Below are positions 1 to 11,298 of a stretch of 64,000 bases of DNA, one piece after another. The notes below the pieces were generated by a model. It was not told where the DNA came from. It did not search any database and saw only the letters and a list, made by a program, of their open reading frames with translations. Numbering within the stretch: the first letter of the stretch is position 1; each line of letters opens with the position of its first letter. The stretch is from Drosophila miranda. Taxonomy: Eukaryota; Arthropoda; Insecta; Diptera; Drosophilidae. Both the position numbers and the translations under genes were made by a program. The stretch lies in NCBI RefSeq assembly GCF_003369915.1, contig NC_046673.1, positions 1,038,001 to 1,102,000 on the forward strand. Direction: 5' to 3'.

Positions 1-956
1 CCAAGTAATCAGAAAAAGACACACGGAAACAATTACAAAAAAAAAAAAAAATAACCACAAACGGGCAACCGAAAACAAAAAAACAATAAAAAAACAAAAA
101 CCAACAATCGAAGAAAGAGTTGTGCGTTTCTTGAAATGTTTGGTATTAGAAGGCTGAGTTTTTATTTGTTACGAGCTTAAACAGGGCCAATCAGATAATA
201 GGTAGTACGGTGACCAAGAATCAAGAATTTAATCAAGAAAGGATAGGAACCCAATGCAAACGACGCATCATGAAACATAAGCAAACACGAATCGCATGGG
301 AGTTTGAGTATACACATACATATACATGTATGTATATCCTCGGCAGATTCACAGATCCCATTAGAGATGGGAGGCTTCTTATATCTACATATGTACATAA
401 GGTAACTTCAGAGTCCATAAAATAATAGGCAATGATCTCATATGTACTCATATATGTATACTCAATATACCAGTGGTGTTCCTCTGCTGCGCTTCCGCTT
501 TGTGCCTGTTGTCTACGCGCGCAAAAGCACTACAAAACATGTGAATGTATGAGTGCCAACGCGTTGCAACGTTAAACGATTGTTTAAGAAGGTGCTGCTC
601 CATTTGCTTATCAGGTATCGCCCGCCAGAATTGAGTAATACTTCTTCTGCAGAGTTCACTCAGAACTTGTGCGTATATATTGTATGCATGTACATACATA
701 CATTACACGACATACACGACATACTCGCGTGCGTATGATAAATCATCGTGTGTCTGTGAGCTTGTGGTCATAAGTTCCGTTTTGTGGTCGTGTTGGTTCG
801 TGCCTTGAAAGCCTAGTCCGCGGTTCATCTCTAGCAACCACACATATGTATGTATGTATATGTTTGTACATACATACATACATCCCATGGATGTTGTTTT
901 GTTTTTCTTTGACTGTGTCTATCTGCCTGTGTGTCTGTGTCTGTGTTGGTGTTGGT

Positions 957-960
<4 letters not shown>

Positions 961-1012
<52 letters not shown>
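961..1012. repeat. (GT)n microsatellite
   Basis: About 50 bases of almost uninterrupted GT dinucleotides ending at GCGC. It is flanked by looser TG/TC-rich DNA that creates long spurious Thr-His and Cys-Val frames. Confidence 0.95.
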
Positions 1013-1014
<2 letters not shown>

Positions 1015-4000
1015 ACTAAAGAAGCGTAGCGCTCGTTGAAATAATCACGTTCCACTTGCAACAAAAAGCAACCACAATAATAGCAGCAACAACATACTCT
1101 AGGCAGTAGCAGCGCTCTCCTAGCCAAATCGCAGCAGTGGCTGCAGCTCCGAACCTTCACATATCCAAACACACACAAACACACATACACGAGCATAAGT
1201 GTGCCTGCCTGTGTATCATTATTTTTGTCTTGTCTTTTATGCACGTCCATCGCCATCGTCGTCGGTCGCTGCTGCGTCTCTGCGCTGCAGCTGCTAAAAC
1301 ATTTTGGCCCACTCGCAGTTGTTGGCGCTCTGCTGGCAGAGCATAAACAGCAAAAGCAGCAGCGCAGCTTTTTGAACTTTTCGTTTAGATCGTTTCGGTT
1401 TATATACATATGTATGTATATGTATATATACATATATACATATATGTAATATATGCTATATACATATATATGTTCGTGTGTGTATGCGTGTGCGTACATG
1501 GGTTGCTGGTTATTCCATTTCCTTTACCGTTAACTTTCATTCACTGGTTGCTTCTGCTTCGTACTTCAGCTCCTATTCTGCTTCATTTCCAACTCCTTCT
1601 TCTACGGACATTCCTTCGTTTTTCGTCCTTATATTCTTCGTATTATATTCCTTCTTGCTCATATTCCCTAGCCCTTACGGCTTTCTTCATTATATCCTTT
1701 GTCTGCAGATTGACATTAAATTCTTTGGACTCTTTAGATTCCTGCTATTCAGTCTCTTTTCCTCATTCGTATTATTTTTCATGCTCTTCCATCCCTCTTG
1801 TTTCTCATCTTTGCCCTTATATTCGGCTGATTCTGCTCTGGCTTACGCATTTCAACGGCCGTGGAAAAATTGTGAGCTACTGTCGCTTACGCCCCTGGCC
1901 GTTCCTAAGTCATCCGACTACTTGCCCACAACACCTGTTCGTGTCGCCTCTCTCCATCTCTCATATTTATATTTATGAATGTATGTACATACATACATAC
2001 ATATGTACATTATCCGTCAGCAACAGTGGCAGTGGCCACCTTTGGCTTTCTTTTCTCGATCGCGCGCCGCGCCGCCAAACGATGGAGAAAACAAACAAAC
2101 AAACAACAAAATTCCGTTACACACGCTTTAAGCTCGGTTTTGTTTTTGCTTTTGCAAAGTTAATTCCACCCCGCGTTTCCTTCTGGACTGTCTCGACTGT
2201 CTTTGCCTCTCCCTCGCTGCCACTGGCGCTGCAATAGGCAGCGCGCGCTCTTTCTCAGCCAGCGTCGCCGCGGCGTTCGTGCGCTGGGTTTCCGTTTATT
2301 TGATATACCCTGGACTCTTGTCGAGCATAAGAAAGGTATGTAGCGTTAAAGCGCGTAGAAGCATTCAGGTGACGACCAGAATTAAATAATGACCTACATA
2401 TATTGTAAATAAATGTCCTCCATCATCTGCTCCTTACATACATATTACAATTACATATACATACATATGTACATACATATATATGTACATACATATATAT
2501 GTACATACATATGTATTTAATTTTCCGTTATAATCGAAAGACTCGTCTGTAGTGTTTTATTCTTGTAATTTTTGCCTCGTTTTGCTTGGTTTGAAATGTT
2601 TTGCACCCCTCCCCTTCTCTCCCCTCCTCTCTGTGGAAGATGAATATTCAGGCTGATGTAGTTTTCATCCAGCAATCGATAAATTAATTACATAAAGTGG
2701 AGAAATCGGAAGTGGAGAGCCAGAAGTTGAAAAATGTGGAATGGATCGAATAGCATGTTCCATTTGAGTGCTTAATTGATTGGCTTTGACGGTAAGAAAG
2801 AGCTGGCTTTGTCGTTGCTGTCGCCTGATGATCGAATGATCGAAATATTGTTTTTAATTTTATTGATAGCCAATTTATCGATAGTTTTCCTCGGGTGAAC
2901 AGTCCCAGCTTTGTTTTATCTAAAACAAGCCCGGATTAAATGGGATTACGACGTTCCATCCATCAAGGCTATGCGGGCCCGATTCCCTAAAAAAAAAAAA
3001 TTATGGTCTAAAACGCTTGAAATAACGCTAAGAAACAACAGCAGCAGCGAGACGCTCTTATTCAATCGCTTACCAAACTTCCTCAAATCTCTAGCCTAGC
3101 CGTGCTCTACACTGCTTTAACGATCACCACTCACCCGCCCCATCCCATCTCTTTCACTCACTCATTCAGCAGACAACTGCACAGAGCTGCTCACCAGCTT
3201 GCTCTTGCTCTTGCTCTCCCACTTCCACTCCCACTCGCACTTCTTCGACTCTTTTGTGCTCTCGCTCTTTGGCACTCACACACTGGCAATAGCACTGGCA
3301 ATAGCTCTGGCACTGGCACTGCCACTGGCACTCACCCATAGACGACAGCTTTTTGTGTAACCCACTCAGGCCGCCCGTTTTGCGGCGTCGTCGTAATAAT
3401 TTCGCGACTGCGATGACGTTTTTACAGTTTTTGTTGTTGTTTGTGCTGCTGCCTTTCTGCTGCTTTTTCTCTTTCTTTTTCTTTCTGTTTCTGTTTTTTG
3501 TGTTATCTTGTTTGTCGCTGTGTCTGTGTCTCCTGTTGTTTCACTCTGTCACCGCCAGGCGATGCAAAGAAGTGACGGTTGTTGCTGTTCATCTCATCTA
3601 TTCGGTAACGCGAATTGCACCACAAAACAATCAAATGTCCCCCCCCCCCCACTTACACATACACAGTAGACGGAGAGGAAATCTTATCTCGCTTTGCCTC
3701 GCAACTGCATTGAGTGAAATATTTAGAACAATTCTATGAAACAACGTCTGTGAGGGGGTGTAGGGACGGAGATAAAAAAAAAAGAGAGGAGGAAGCTGTA
3801 ACTGAGAACTGGTTTTGATCTGTTATTCTAGTTGTTCTATTACAGCCAGGATAATAAAAGGAAGTTTCCAATTCCCATTTTATAAGGGTTGTTCCGTGGA
3901 GCGGGTATCTTGTATTCGGGATGGAACATCGGCTGGACTTCCACCTAGTCAGAGGATAGGCACGTTTCACTCTCACTCGTTTATCTCGCTATCGAAATAG

Positions 4001-5815
4001 TATGTACATATCTATGTATGTATGTATGTATGTACACTATGTACACGGAATGTAAATGACGACGACAAAGTCATAAAGGCAGTGAAAGATGTGGATAGAG
4101 GGGCGGGCGTGGTTGTGGCGAGCGGTTGGCCTGTCGACAAGGTTTTCCATTATTTCTTATTTTTAATTGAACACAAATCTCCGTAGCACACATTGCAATA
4201 GGCGACTGGAAACGATGCGGAACGCTAAACAAAACATCGAAACGGAGACGAACCGAAAACCCAATGGAATTGAATTGTTGCATTCCGCTCCAGTCAATGC
4301 GAGTCCAATCCATTGACGAGGTTGCCAGAGGCATATCTACATAATATGTATTTAGCTCTCCTTTGCCCTTTTCCACTATTGGGATTTCCTTCCTTCCTAC
4401 CTTCCCCCACTGTTCCCATACAGTGAAAGCGTGCGTCGCTCGCTCACTCGCGCAATGACCCCCAACAGCGTCCTATATTCGGGATTTTCTCTCGCATTAG
4501 CACCGCACCGCACCGCACTGCACTGCACCACACCACAGCGGTGCTGCCTTCAAGCCACTGTCTGCCTGGCATCCCTACCCGCACACTCCTACTCCCCCAC
4601 ACACACACACACACACACATCACCATCCCTTCTTTTTCCGCCACCCTTTTTGCTTGTGCTTCTCTTTTCTTTCGTTGCTTTTCTACACTTGTCGTTTGAC
4701 AGCATTTCGTCTCGGTTTTCCCCACTCTCACTCTCAGTACTGCTGCTTCCTTGCCCCCCACTGGCTTAGGGGTAGGGTACTTCCTAAAAACTCATTCCTA
4801 ACCTAGAGGTTGACCGCCGAACCTCAATCTCAGTACCAAACTCTCCTTAATACTACTCTCTAACCGCACTCCACTCCTCCTCTCTTCATTTTTATCATCT
4901 CTCCTCTCACCTCCGATTGCAATGTATGTACATGTGCACATATGTATGTATGTACATATGTATGTATGTACATATGTATGTATGTATGTATGTACATATG
5001 CATGTATGTAATTGCTGCCTAGAAAGCCTCGCTTGCTAGCTTTGGTTGCCTTTCGTCCGTCCCGCCTTTTCTAGCAAAAATTCAAAAAAATTCGCCTCTC
5101 AATTTGATTAATCAGAGCCCAAAACAAAGGTAGGGGGGAGAGAGGGAACGGCTAAAGAGCCTTGAACTGAAAGCCCCTTAAATAAAAATAGGGTGGGGGA
5201 GCAAACACAAACATAACGCACAAAAGGTTGACCAAGGCTGGCGGAAGAGGAAGAGGAAAAGAAGGAGGAGGAGGAGAGAGAGGTTAACGCGTAATAAGTA
5301 TGCCCCAATTTAAGCTTTGATTGGCGGGAAACAGAGTGCTGAGCCGTGGTCTATGGCGCGGGGGGCGCGGAGTAGCAAAGCAACGGCATATTTCACCGAC
5401 GACCATCGAAAACGTGCGCAAAACGAAAACACAGATAAGACGGACAGATGGACAGACGGGGAAAGATAGACAGACGACGGCAAACCGCGCGAAGGACAAA
5501 GAATGAAAAGCGTGTTCTTTAGCTATCCCTCCACCCAAATCGCCCCCGCCCGACCACTCCACCTAAGGATTGGCCAGTTGTCGCCTGCTTATCGGTCGCA
5601 CGCCTCATACCCACATTCGCATACACAGAACAGCCACACGAACATGCATGCTGTTCAGGGCATGGCGGGGTAGGGCAGGGTCTGGTCTGTCTGTCTGTCT
5701 GCCTCTCCCAGTGTCAAAGAGAGTCGACAAAATAGCCGATTGGTTTCTGTACGCAAGTGTCTCTCTACAGCTATGTATCTCCCCCCCTCGCCCCACAAAC
5801 ACAAACACAAACAGC

Positions 5816-5845
5816 CACATGCCCATGCCCATGCCCATGCCCATG
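5816..5845. repeat. Short CATGCC hexamer repeat
   Basis: Four to five copies of the hexamer CATGCC/GGCATG. It is the complement of the unit that encodes the Met-Gly tract at 10.9 kb, in opposite orientation and noncoding here. Confidence 0.85.
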
Positions 5846-6993
5846 GCTTATTATGTCACGATCTACAATGTGGTTGGCGTCTTTGGAGATTTTATGTACA
5901 TCACTTGTCGGCTGTGGGCTGTGGATTGTGGATTGTGGCTCGTGGGTTGGGTGTATTCCTCATTTCTGACTCATTCAGGATGATCTCTTCTATTATAGTG
6001 TTATAAAAACCACAAAAGCGAATGCGTCATGGTGGGACGGGAGACAGGCAGGGAGGGAAATGTGTGTGTGTGTGTGTGTGTGTGTACATATTCATATTCG
6101 AAGTCAGTTCGCAGAATTGGTCGATGAGAAAACAAAGCTCACTGTCCTGAAGACTAAGTTGAGTCGCGGAGATAATACAGTGGACTTTAATAGATCTAGA
6201 ATCTAGATCCAACCGCTATCAAGATCTTATCGCTTGGGTCTGATAAAGTTCAGTGACGACCAGTGGATTATATGTACCAGTACATAATGTACATATGTAC
6301 CTCACATCATTCCACCTTTAATATCTTTATAATCACACCCCACCTCTCCCTAATTTCATTTTGCTGAATTGTGAGCATTCGTTGGTAGCGAGGCTCATAT
6401 CCAAGCACACCCTACATTCACAAACTCTGCCTCTGCCTCTGCCTCTGCCACTGCCACTGTGGGAACTTGTGCAATGCTGGGCTCTCTATTCACCTTCAGC
6501 CCGCTCCCCTTTTTCCAGAGGCTCGTCTTCTCTTCCGGCTCCCCAAAGTCCCCTGGTCTTGTCTGCCTTTTGGCACCTCATTTGGTTGGTCAGTCCGCTG
6601 CGCTGCTCTTTGTCTGCATCTTCGTCTCCGACCTCCCTCGTCATCATCTACATACATACATACATACATACACACGCACATACATACATACCTATGTACA
6701 TGTGTACATAATGTACGTCTTCGTTGTGGGCTTCGACTGTGGCTTCAATTTGGAGCTGTTGCTTTTGCTGGTGCCTCGGCTGCTCCCATTTTCTTTTGGC
6801 CATCCATCATTTCAAGTTAACGGTGCGCCTACCGACGACCAGGCAACAACAAGCATTAAACGCAGCAAAAGCAACAATGAAACTAACACACTTTTTCGCT
6901 TGCTGGCACGCTGGCTGCCGCTCCCTTGCCCTCCACCTGTCCTCTTGCTCTGTCTCCCTGTCTTTGCCAAAGTGTATTAAGGTGCAAGGTGAG

Positions 6994-7008
6994 GCTCTCT
7001 CTCTCTCT

Positions 7009-7039
<31 letters not shown>

Positions 7040-7122
7040 GCTCGCTCTCTCTCTCTCTCTCTCTCGCTCGCTCTCTCTCTCTCTCTCTCGCTCGCTCTCT
7101 CGCTCGCTCTCTCTCTCTCTCT

Positions 7123-7172
<50 letters not shown>

Positions 7173-7200
7173 CGCTCTCTCTCTCTCTCTCCCTCTATCT
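6994..7200. repeat. Long CT/GA tract with regular CGCTCG interruptions
   Basis: About 205 bases of CT dinucleotides broken at intervals by CGCTCG. On the other strand it is a GA tract, the sequence class bound by GAGA factor and CLAMP in flies. The interruptions recur after blocks of similar size, suggesting expansion of a larger unit. Poly-Ser/Leu and Arg-Glu open frames across it are artefacts. Confidence 0.95.
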
Positions 7201-7558
7201 CCCCGCTCTCTTCGTGTAATGCATTGAAAGTGGCTGAAGAAAATATGCAACTCGATTATGGGAATGCCTCCTCTTTTCCCCTTTTTCTATGTCTGCCACT
7301 GCCACTGCCTTCCCCCCATTTGTTTCCTCTTCGTTTACCACTCGCTGTCTGTCCAACACACTTTTCCTTCTTGTCCCTCCCCCCGTCTGGACACGGCTTC
7401 TGTTGTACGCTTTCTGTTTTTTTCTTTCTTTCTATAAGACGAGAAATTTTGTAGTTTTCGTATTTCCCTGCTGCTTTTAGTTTTGCTTCTTCCTCTCTTT
7501 CGTTTTCTTGTTGTTGTAAAGATTCATCTATACTTTCGCTTTTTGTGTGTTTGTCTTG

Positions 7559-8521
7559 TTTTTATACCCGATACTCAAAATGAGTATTGGGGTATATTAG
7601 ATTTGTGGTAAAAGTGGATGTGTGTAACGTCCAGAAGGAATCGTTTCCGACCCCATAAAGTATATATATTCTTGATCAGCATCAATAGCCGAGTCGATTG
7701 AGCCCTGTCTGTCTGTCCGTCCGTCCGTCTGTCCGTCCCCTTCAGCGCCTAGTGCTCAAAGACTATACGAGCTAGAGCAACGATGGTTTGGATCCAAACT
7801 TCTGTGATATGTCACTGCTACAAAAATATTTCAAAACTTCGCCCCGCCCACTTCCGCCCCCACAAAGGACGAAAATCTGTGGCATCCACAATTTTAAAGA
7901 TGCGAGAAAACAAAAAACGCAGAATCGTAGAGAATGACCATATCTTTTAGACTGCAGAATATGAATTAGATCGTAATATTATTATAGCCAGCATCAAGAA
8001 AACAATTTCATTCTTTCTCGCCCTGTCTCTCTCTAACACACAGGTTTCATGTTCGGCCTTGCCTATTGCAAAATATGAGTTCCTAGATCTCAGGGACTAT
8101 TAAGGCTAGAGTAACCAAATTTGGTATCCGCACTCCTGTTAGATCTCACTAAAAAACGTATATCTCAAAATTTCGCCCCACCCCCTTCCGCCCCCACAAA
8201 GGACGAAAATCTGTTGCATCCACAATATTGAGGATACGAGAAAACTAAAAACGCAGAATCATAGATAATAATCATATCTATCAGATTGCTGAATCTGGAT
8301 CAGATTGGATAATTTGTATAGCCAAAAGGAACAAATCAATTTGCACTGGCTACGCAGCGCCCGACGTCACGCTCAGACTGATTTTCTGTCTCTCTCGCAC
8401 GCACTCTTTGTCGTGTCGTTTAATATTAGCGGCGTCTGCCGGAGGAGAGCCATACTGACTTAGTATCGGGTATAACTGTAGAGTTGCGGTGTCCGCAGCA
8501 ACTCACAACGTTCCCCCTCGT
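7559..8521 (+). mobile_element. DINE-1/INE-1-type Helitron, near-complete copy 1
   Basis: It begins TTTTTATACCCGATACTC and contains the family hallmarks: a block with CCGACCCCATAAAGTATATA, CTTGATCAGCATCAATAGCC, a CTGTCTGTCCGTCC string, and two copies of a module carrying CGCCCCNCCC and AAAGGACGAAAATCTG. It ends with TAGTATCGGGTATAACTG, a GTTGCGG...CCGCAGCAAC stem-loop-like end and CCCCCTCGTT. The head and the TAGTATCGGGTATA near the tail form a subterminal inverted match. There is no transposase, so this is a non-autonomous element. Confidence 0.85.
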
Positions 8522-10373
8522 TGTTTTTGTTTTCGCTACAAACCTACAGCAGTACACACGAATGTACATATGTATGTATGCATGTAGCGCCTGCCCACTT
8601 TCCTTCATCCTACCCTTGAAGCGTACCCAGGGCATACATCCACCGTTCCAGCACCTCACTGCCGCCGCATTATTTCTGTCAGTTATTGCTTGTCTTGTAA
8701 CTGTTGTTGTTGTTGCTGCTGTTGCTGCTGCTGCGTTTGCTGCTTCGCTTTAATAGTCAAAATTGACATGCTCTGCTGCGTATTTTAATGCGTGCTCACC
8801 CCACCACCCCACCATCTGACCCCTCCCCTCTTCCACAACCACCTGCCACCCGCCACCCGCCACCCGCCACCCGCCACCCGCCACAGTGCCACCACGCCAC
8901 CCATCAGTGCGACTTTTTCCTCCACACAGGTGGAGGTCCCTTACTTTTGGCCCTACACAGAGAGGGTACTATGATATTTTCGACGCACAAATCGCATCTC
9001 GAATCACAGGAGTGCAGATGCCGCCTCGGGCATCCCTCCTCTCTAGAGGATCGAAGGACCATTGTGGACCAAATCTATGGGCCTGACCGGCTGCTTAGTG
9101 GGCTGATCTCCACCGGATCAACTATGGAAATAATGCGCCTTTCTTTAGGGCTCTTACCAGGGGAAGGGAGCCGTCAGGAGCTTGCTTACTTCTCTTCCTT
9201 TTCCATGAACAATTGTGGCTTCTTTTTGTTGTTATTTGTTGTTATTTAGGATAGAAAATATTTAGTTTAGCCAGCTAAGGACTATTTTGATTTCGTTGGT
9301 TGATTGATCAATTCATGTGTCCGTTCGGCTATGGACAATTTGTACAGCAAATTAACTTAGTTCGCATCATTGGCCGAACGTGCCCGAATGTCCTCAACTC
9401 TAGGGGTACATACATATATGAAAACTATTTTATTAGTTACAGTGTAAGTTCTGGCAATAAATGTACATTCGTTGAAACTCTCAAACGTTACCAATTGCAG
9501 GCTACCAAGATCGAAATACTACAGATAAATCCCATCAATATCTGTGAACTCAAATTAGATGTTTTTTGGCCAGTTTTGATTAAATTCAATAAGGTCGTAG
9601 AATAGAATAGTCCATTGGCCAGCAGGAGAGTATCAACAACTTCGAGGCGCCGCGGTTGCCTTTCATTTGTTACTTCTTCGAATTTGTTCAACCTTCCCGA
9701 CTTCCCCCGGGAATTCACATATATATACATACAGACGTACATACATACGTACATACATACATATGTACATACATACAGTTGTTGTTGTTTTCTTTTATTG
9801 AAAGAGAAATTAACTGAAATTTACTTCGCTGCAGGTCACCAAAGCCACGAACGGCAATGCCGCAAACAGTTGGCCCAGTTAATTAAAAGCAGAGACCCCA
9901 AAGTTCTCTTGTATCGCCATGGCTCCATTACCTCTTACCCCATAGAACCACCCTTACCAAGGAACCAAATAAACGGAGCTGATGTCAGGCGTCAGGTCTT
10001 CTGGGAAGGAGAAGGTGTGGGGGGAAGTTGCAAAATATCGGTGTTGAGGGGGGACAATGTTAATGGGATGAACGTTCATTAATTAGAGGAAGTAGTATAT
10101 ACTCGATAAGCTATTGATGGGCTTCAATTTGTGATGGTATGCTCGATACACTATTTTTATATATCAGTAAAAATCGATTGCATAGGAATCGATGGTAATA
10201 ATGGAAAACGGCCTCTCTTCATCCTTCTTTCAATTGAAATTCAAATTCAAATTGAAACTGAAACAGAAACAGAAACATTGTAGCCATGCAGCCATTTACA
10301 TCCATGTTTTTTAGTGTGCTTGTGGCCAACTCTTGACTAACTTTCCCTTCACTTTCTCTCTCTTTCTGTGCAG
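8522..10373. other. Noncoding stretch before the first coding exon; probably intron
   Basis: Between the Helitron and the splice acceptor at 10371-10373 I see no convincing gene. There are frames of 66-155 codons with some non-repetitive residues (8886-9086, 9615-10082), and the second has a CAG acceptor-like site near 9835. Neither resembles a known family and the codon choice is not clearly Drosophila-like. The 3' end (10345-10373) is a good polypyrimidine tract and acceptor for the exon that follows. Confidence 0.45.
8845..8884. repeat. (CCGCCAC)n heptamer repeat
   Basis: About five tandem copies of a seven-base CCGCCAC unit. They sit at the left edge of an unassigned stretch that I could not interpret. 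Confidence 0.9.
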
Positions 10374-10916
10374 AACTGACGGCCGAAGTCCGGAACTGGC
10401 TCGTGAGAATCTCTTCCAGCCAAATATGGACGATGCCAAGCCGAACAACAACAACAATAATAACAACAACATCAACAGCAACGCCAAATCCCAATACGGA
10501 GACTGCTCTTCCACGGGTCGCACCATGTGCTCCATTGAAAACCAGCCGATGCGCCAGCAGCCGACCACTCCCGCATCAGCCGCTGCGCAATCCGCCACGG
10601 CGGTCGTCCGGAAGCGAAACCTGTCCAGCAGCAATCTGGTGAACGACCTGGAGATACTAGACCGCGAGCTCAGCGCAATCAATGCGCCCATGCTGCTCAT
10701 CGACCCGGAGATCACCCAGGGGGCGGAGCAACTGGAGAAGGCCTCCCTCTCTGCATCCCGCAAGCGAATGAGGAGCAACAGCATCAGCGAGGACGAGAGC
10801 GACCGGTTGGTGCGTGAAGCCCTATCCCAGTTCTACATACCGCCGCAGCGCCTCATCTCGGCTATCGAGGAATGCCCCCTGGACGTGGTCGGACTGGGCA
10901 TGGGGATGGGCGTAGG

Positions 10917-10950
<34 letters not shown>

Positions 10951-10953
10951 GGT

Positions 10954-11022
<69 letters not shown>

Positions 11023-11298
11023 GGAATGGGCATTGGATCGAGCGCTGGCGCCTCCATGGACAGTCCAAACAGCAAGCGCAACAAGCTGTCCGTCGACCAC
11101 CACCACCATCACCATCTCGAGCTGGACGATTTCGACATGAACCAGAACCAGAAGGACTTTGAAGTGATAATGGATGCCCTGCGCCTGGGCACACCCACGT
11201 CTCCCAGCGGCGCCAATGACTCGTGCGGCCAGGCAGCCATGTTGAGCGAGTCAGCGAGTGTGTTTCACAATCTTGTGGTCACCTCGCTGGAGACATGA
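10374..11298 (+). CDS. Last coding exon of an unrecognised Asn-rich, Met-Gly-repeat protein
   Basis: An exon preceded by a strong acceptor (pyrimidine tract, then TGTGCAG). The frame is open from the first bases, so upstream coding exons may exist. The first in-frame ATG, at 10426, gives a 290-residue protein starting MDDAKPN. In order: a poly-Asn run (residues 5-15), a Gln/Ala-rich stretch, a conserved-looking segment with [20 protein letters not shown], a basic patch [16 protein letters not shown], and [20 protein letters not shown], which looks like an amphipathic helix. A Met-Gly repeat follows (about residues 158-203), then a His run, an acidic stretch and the stop. The RKRMR/Ser patch suggests a nuclear phosphoprotein. 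I do not recognise the family, and it may be a transcription co-regulator. GC3 is high, as expected of a real fly gene. Confidence 0.75.
10897..11034 (+). repeat. Coding GGCATG hexamer repeat (Met-Gly)n
   Basis: About 22 tandem ATGGGC units inside the coding exon, with a few variants (GTA, GGT, GGA). In frame it gives an alternating Met-Gly tract. Hexamer length changes keep the frame, so the tract is likely length-polymorphic. The antisense frame reads (His-Ala)n and is a shadow. Confidence 0.95.

Larger units (their letters stand above)
1..7558. other. Noncoding, microsatellite-rich flank; no gene supported
   Basis: I see no coding exon I can defend here. The stretch is full of simple repeats (GT, CA, CT and many TATGTA/TACATA clusters) and pyrimidine-rich tracts, which is typical of a large Drosophila intron or upstream region. 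Open frames are low-complexity (poly-Ser/Leu, Arg-Glu, Thr-His) and follow the repeats. A GC-rich patch at about 2237-2335 ending in a donor-like GTATGT could be a 5' untranslated exon of the gene at 10.4 kb, but nothing proves it. Confidence 0.5.

Noticed and set aside
831-2237. Long frames of 222 and 275 codons on both strands
   Set aside because: Driven by GT and TATA microsatellites and pyrimidine runs; no conserved-looking core.
6807-7250. Arg-Glu and Ser-Leu repeat proteins
   Set aside because: Products of the CT/GA tract.
8484-8753. 89-codon frame starting in the Helitron tail
   Set aside because: Begins inside the element's terminal stem-loop and continues into a GTT/GCT repeat.
10822-11115. 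(His-Ala)n minus-strand protein
   Set aside because: Antisense of the Met-Gly hexamer tract.
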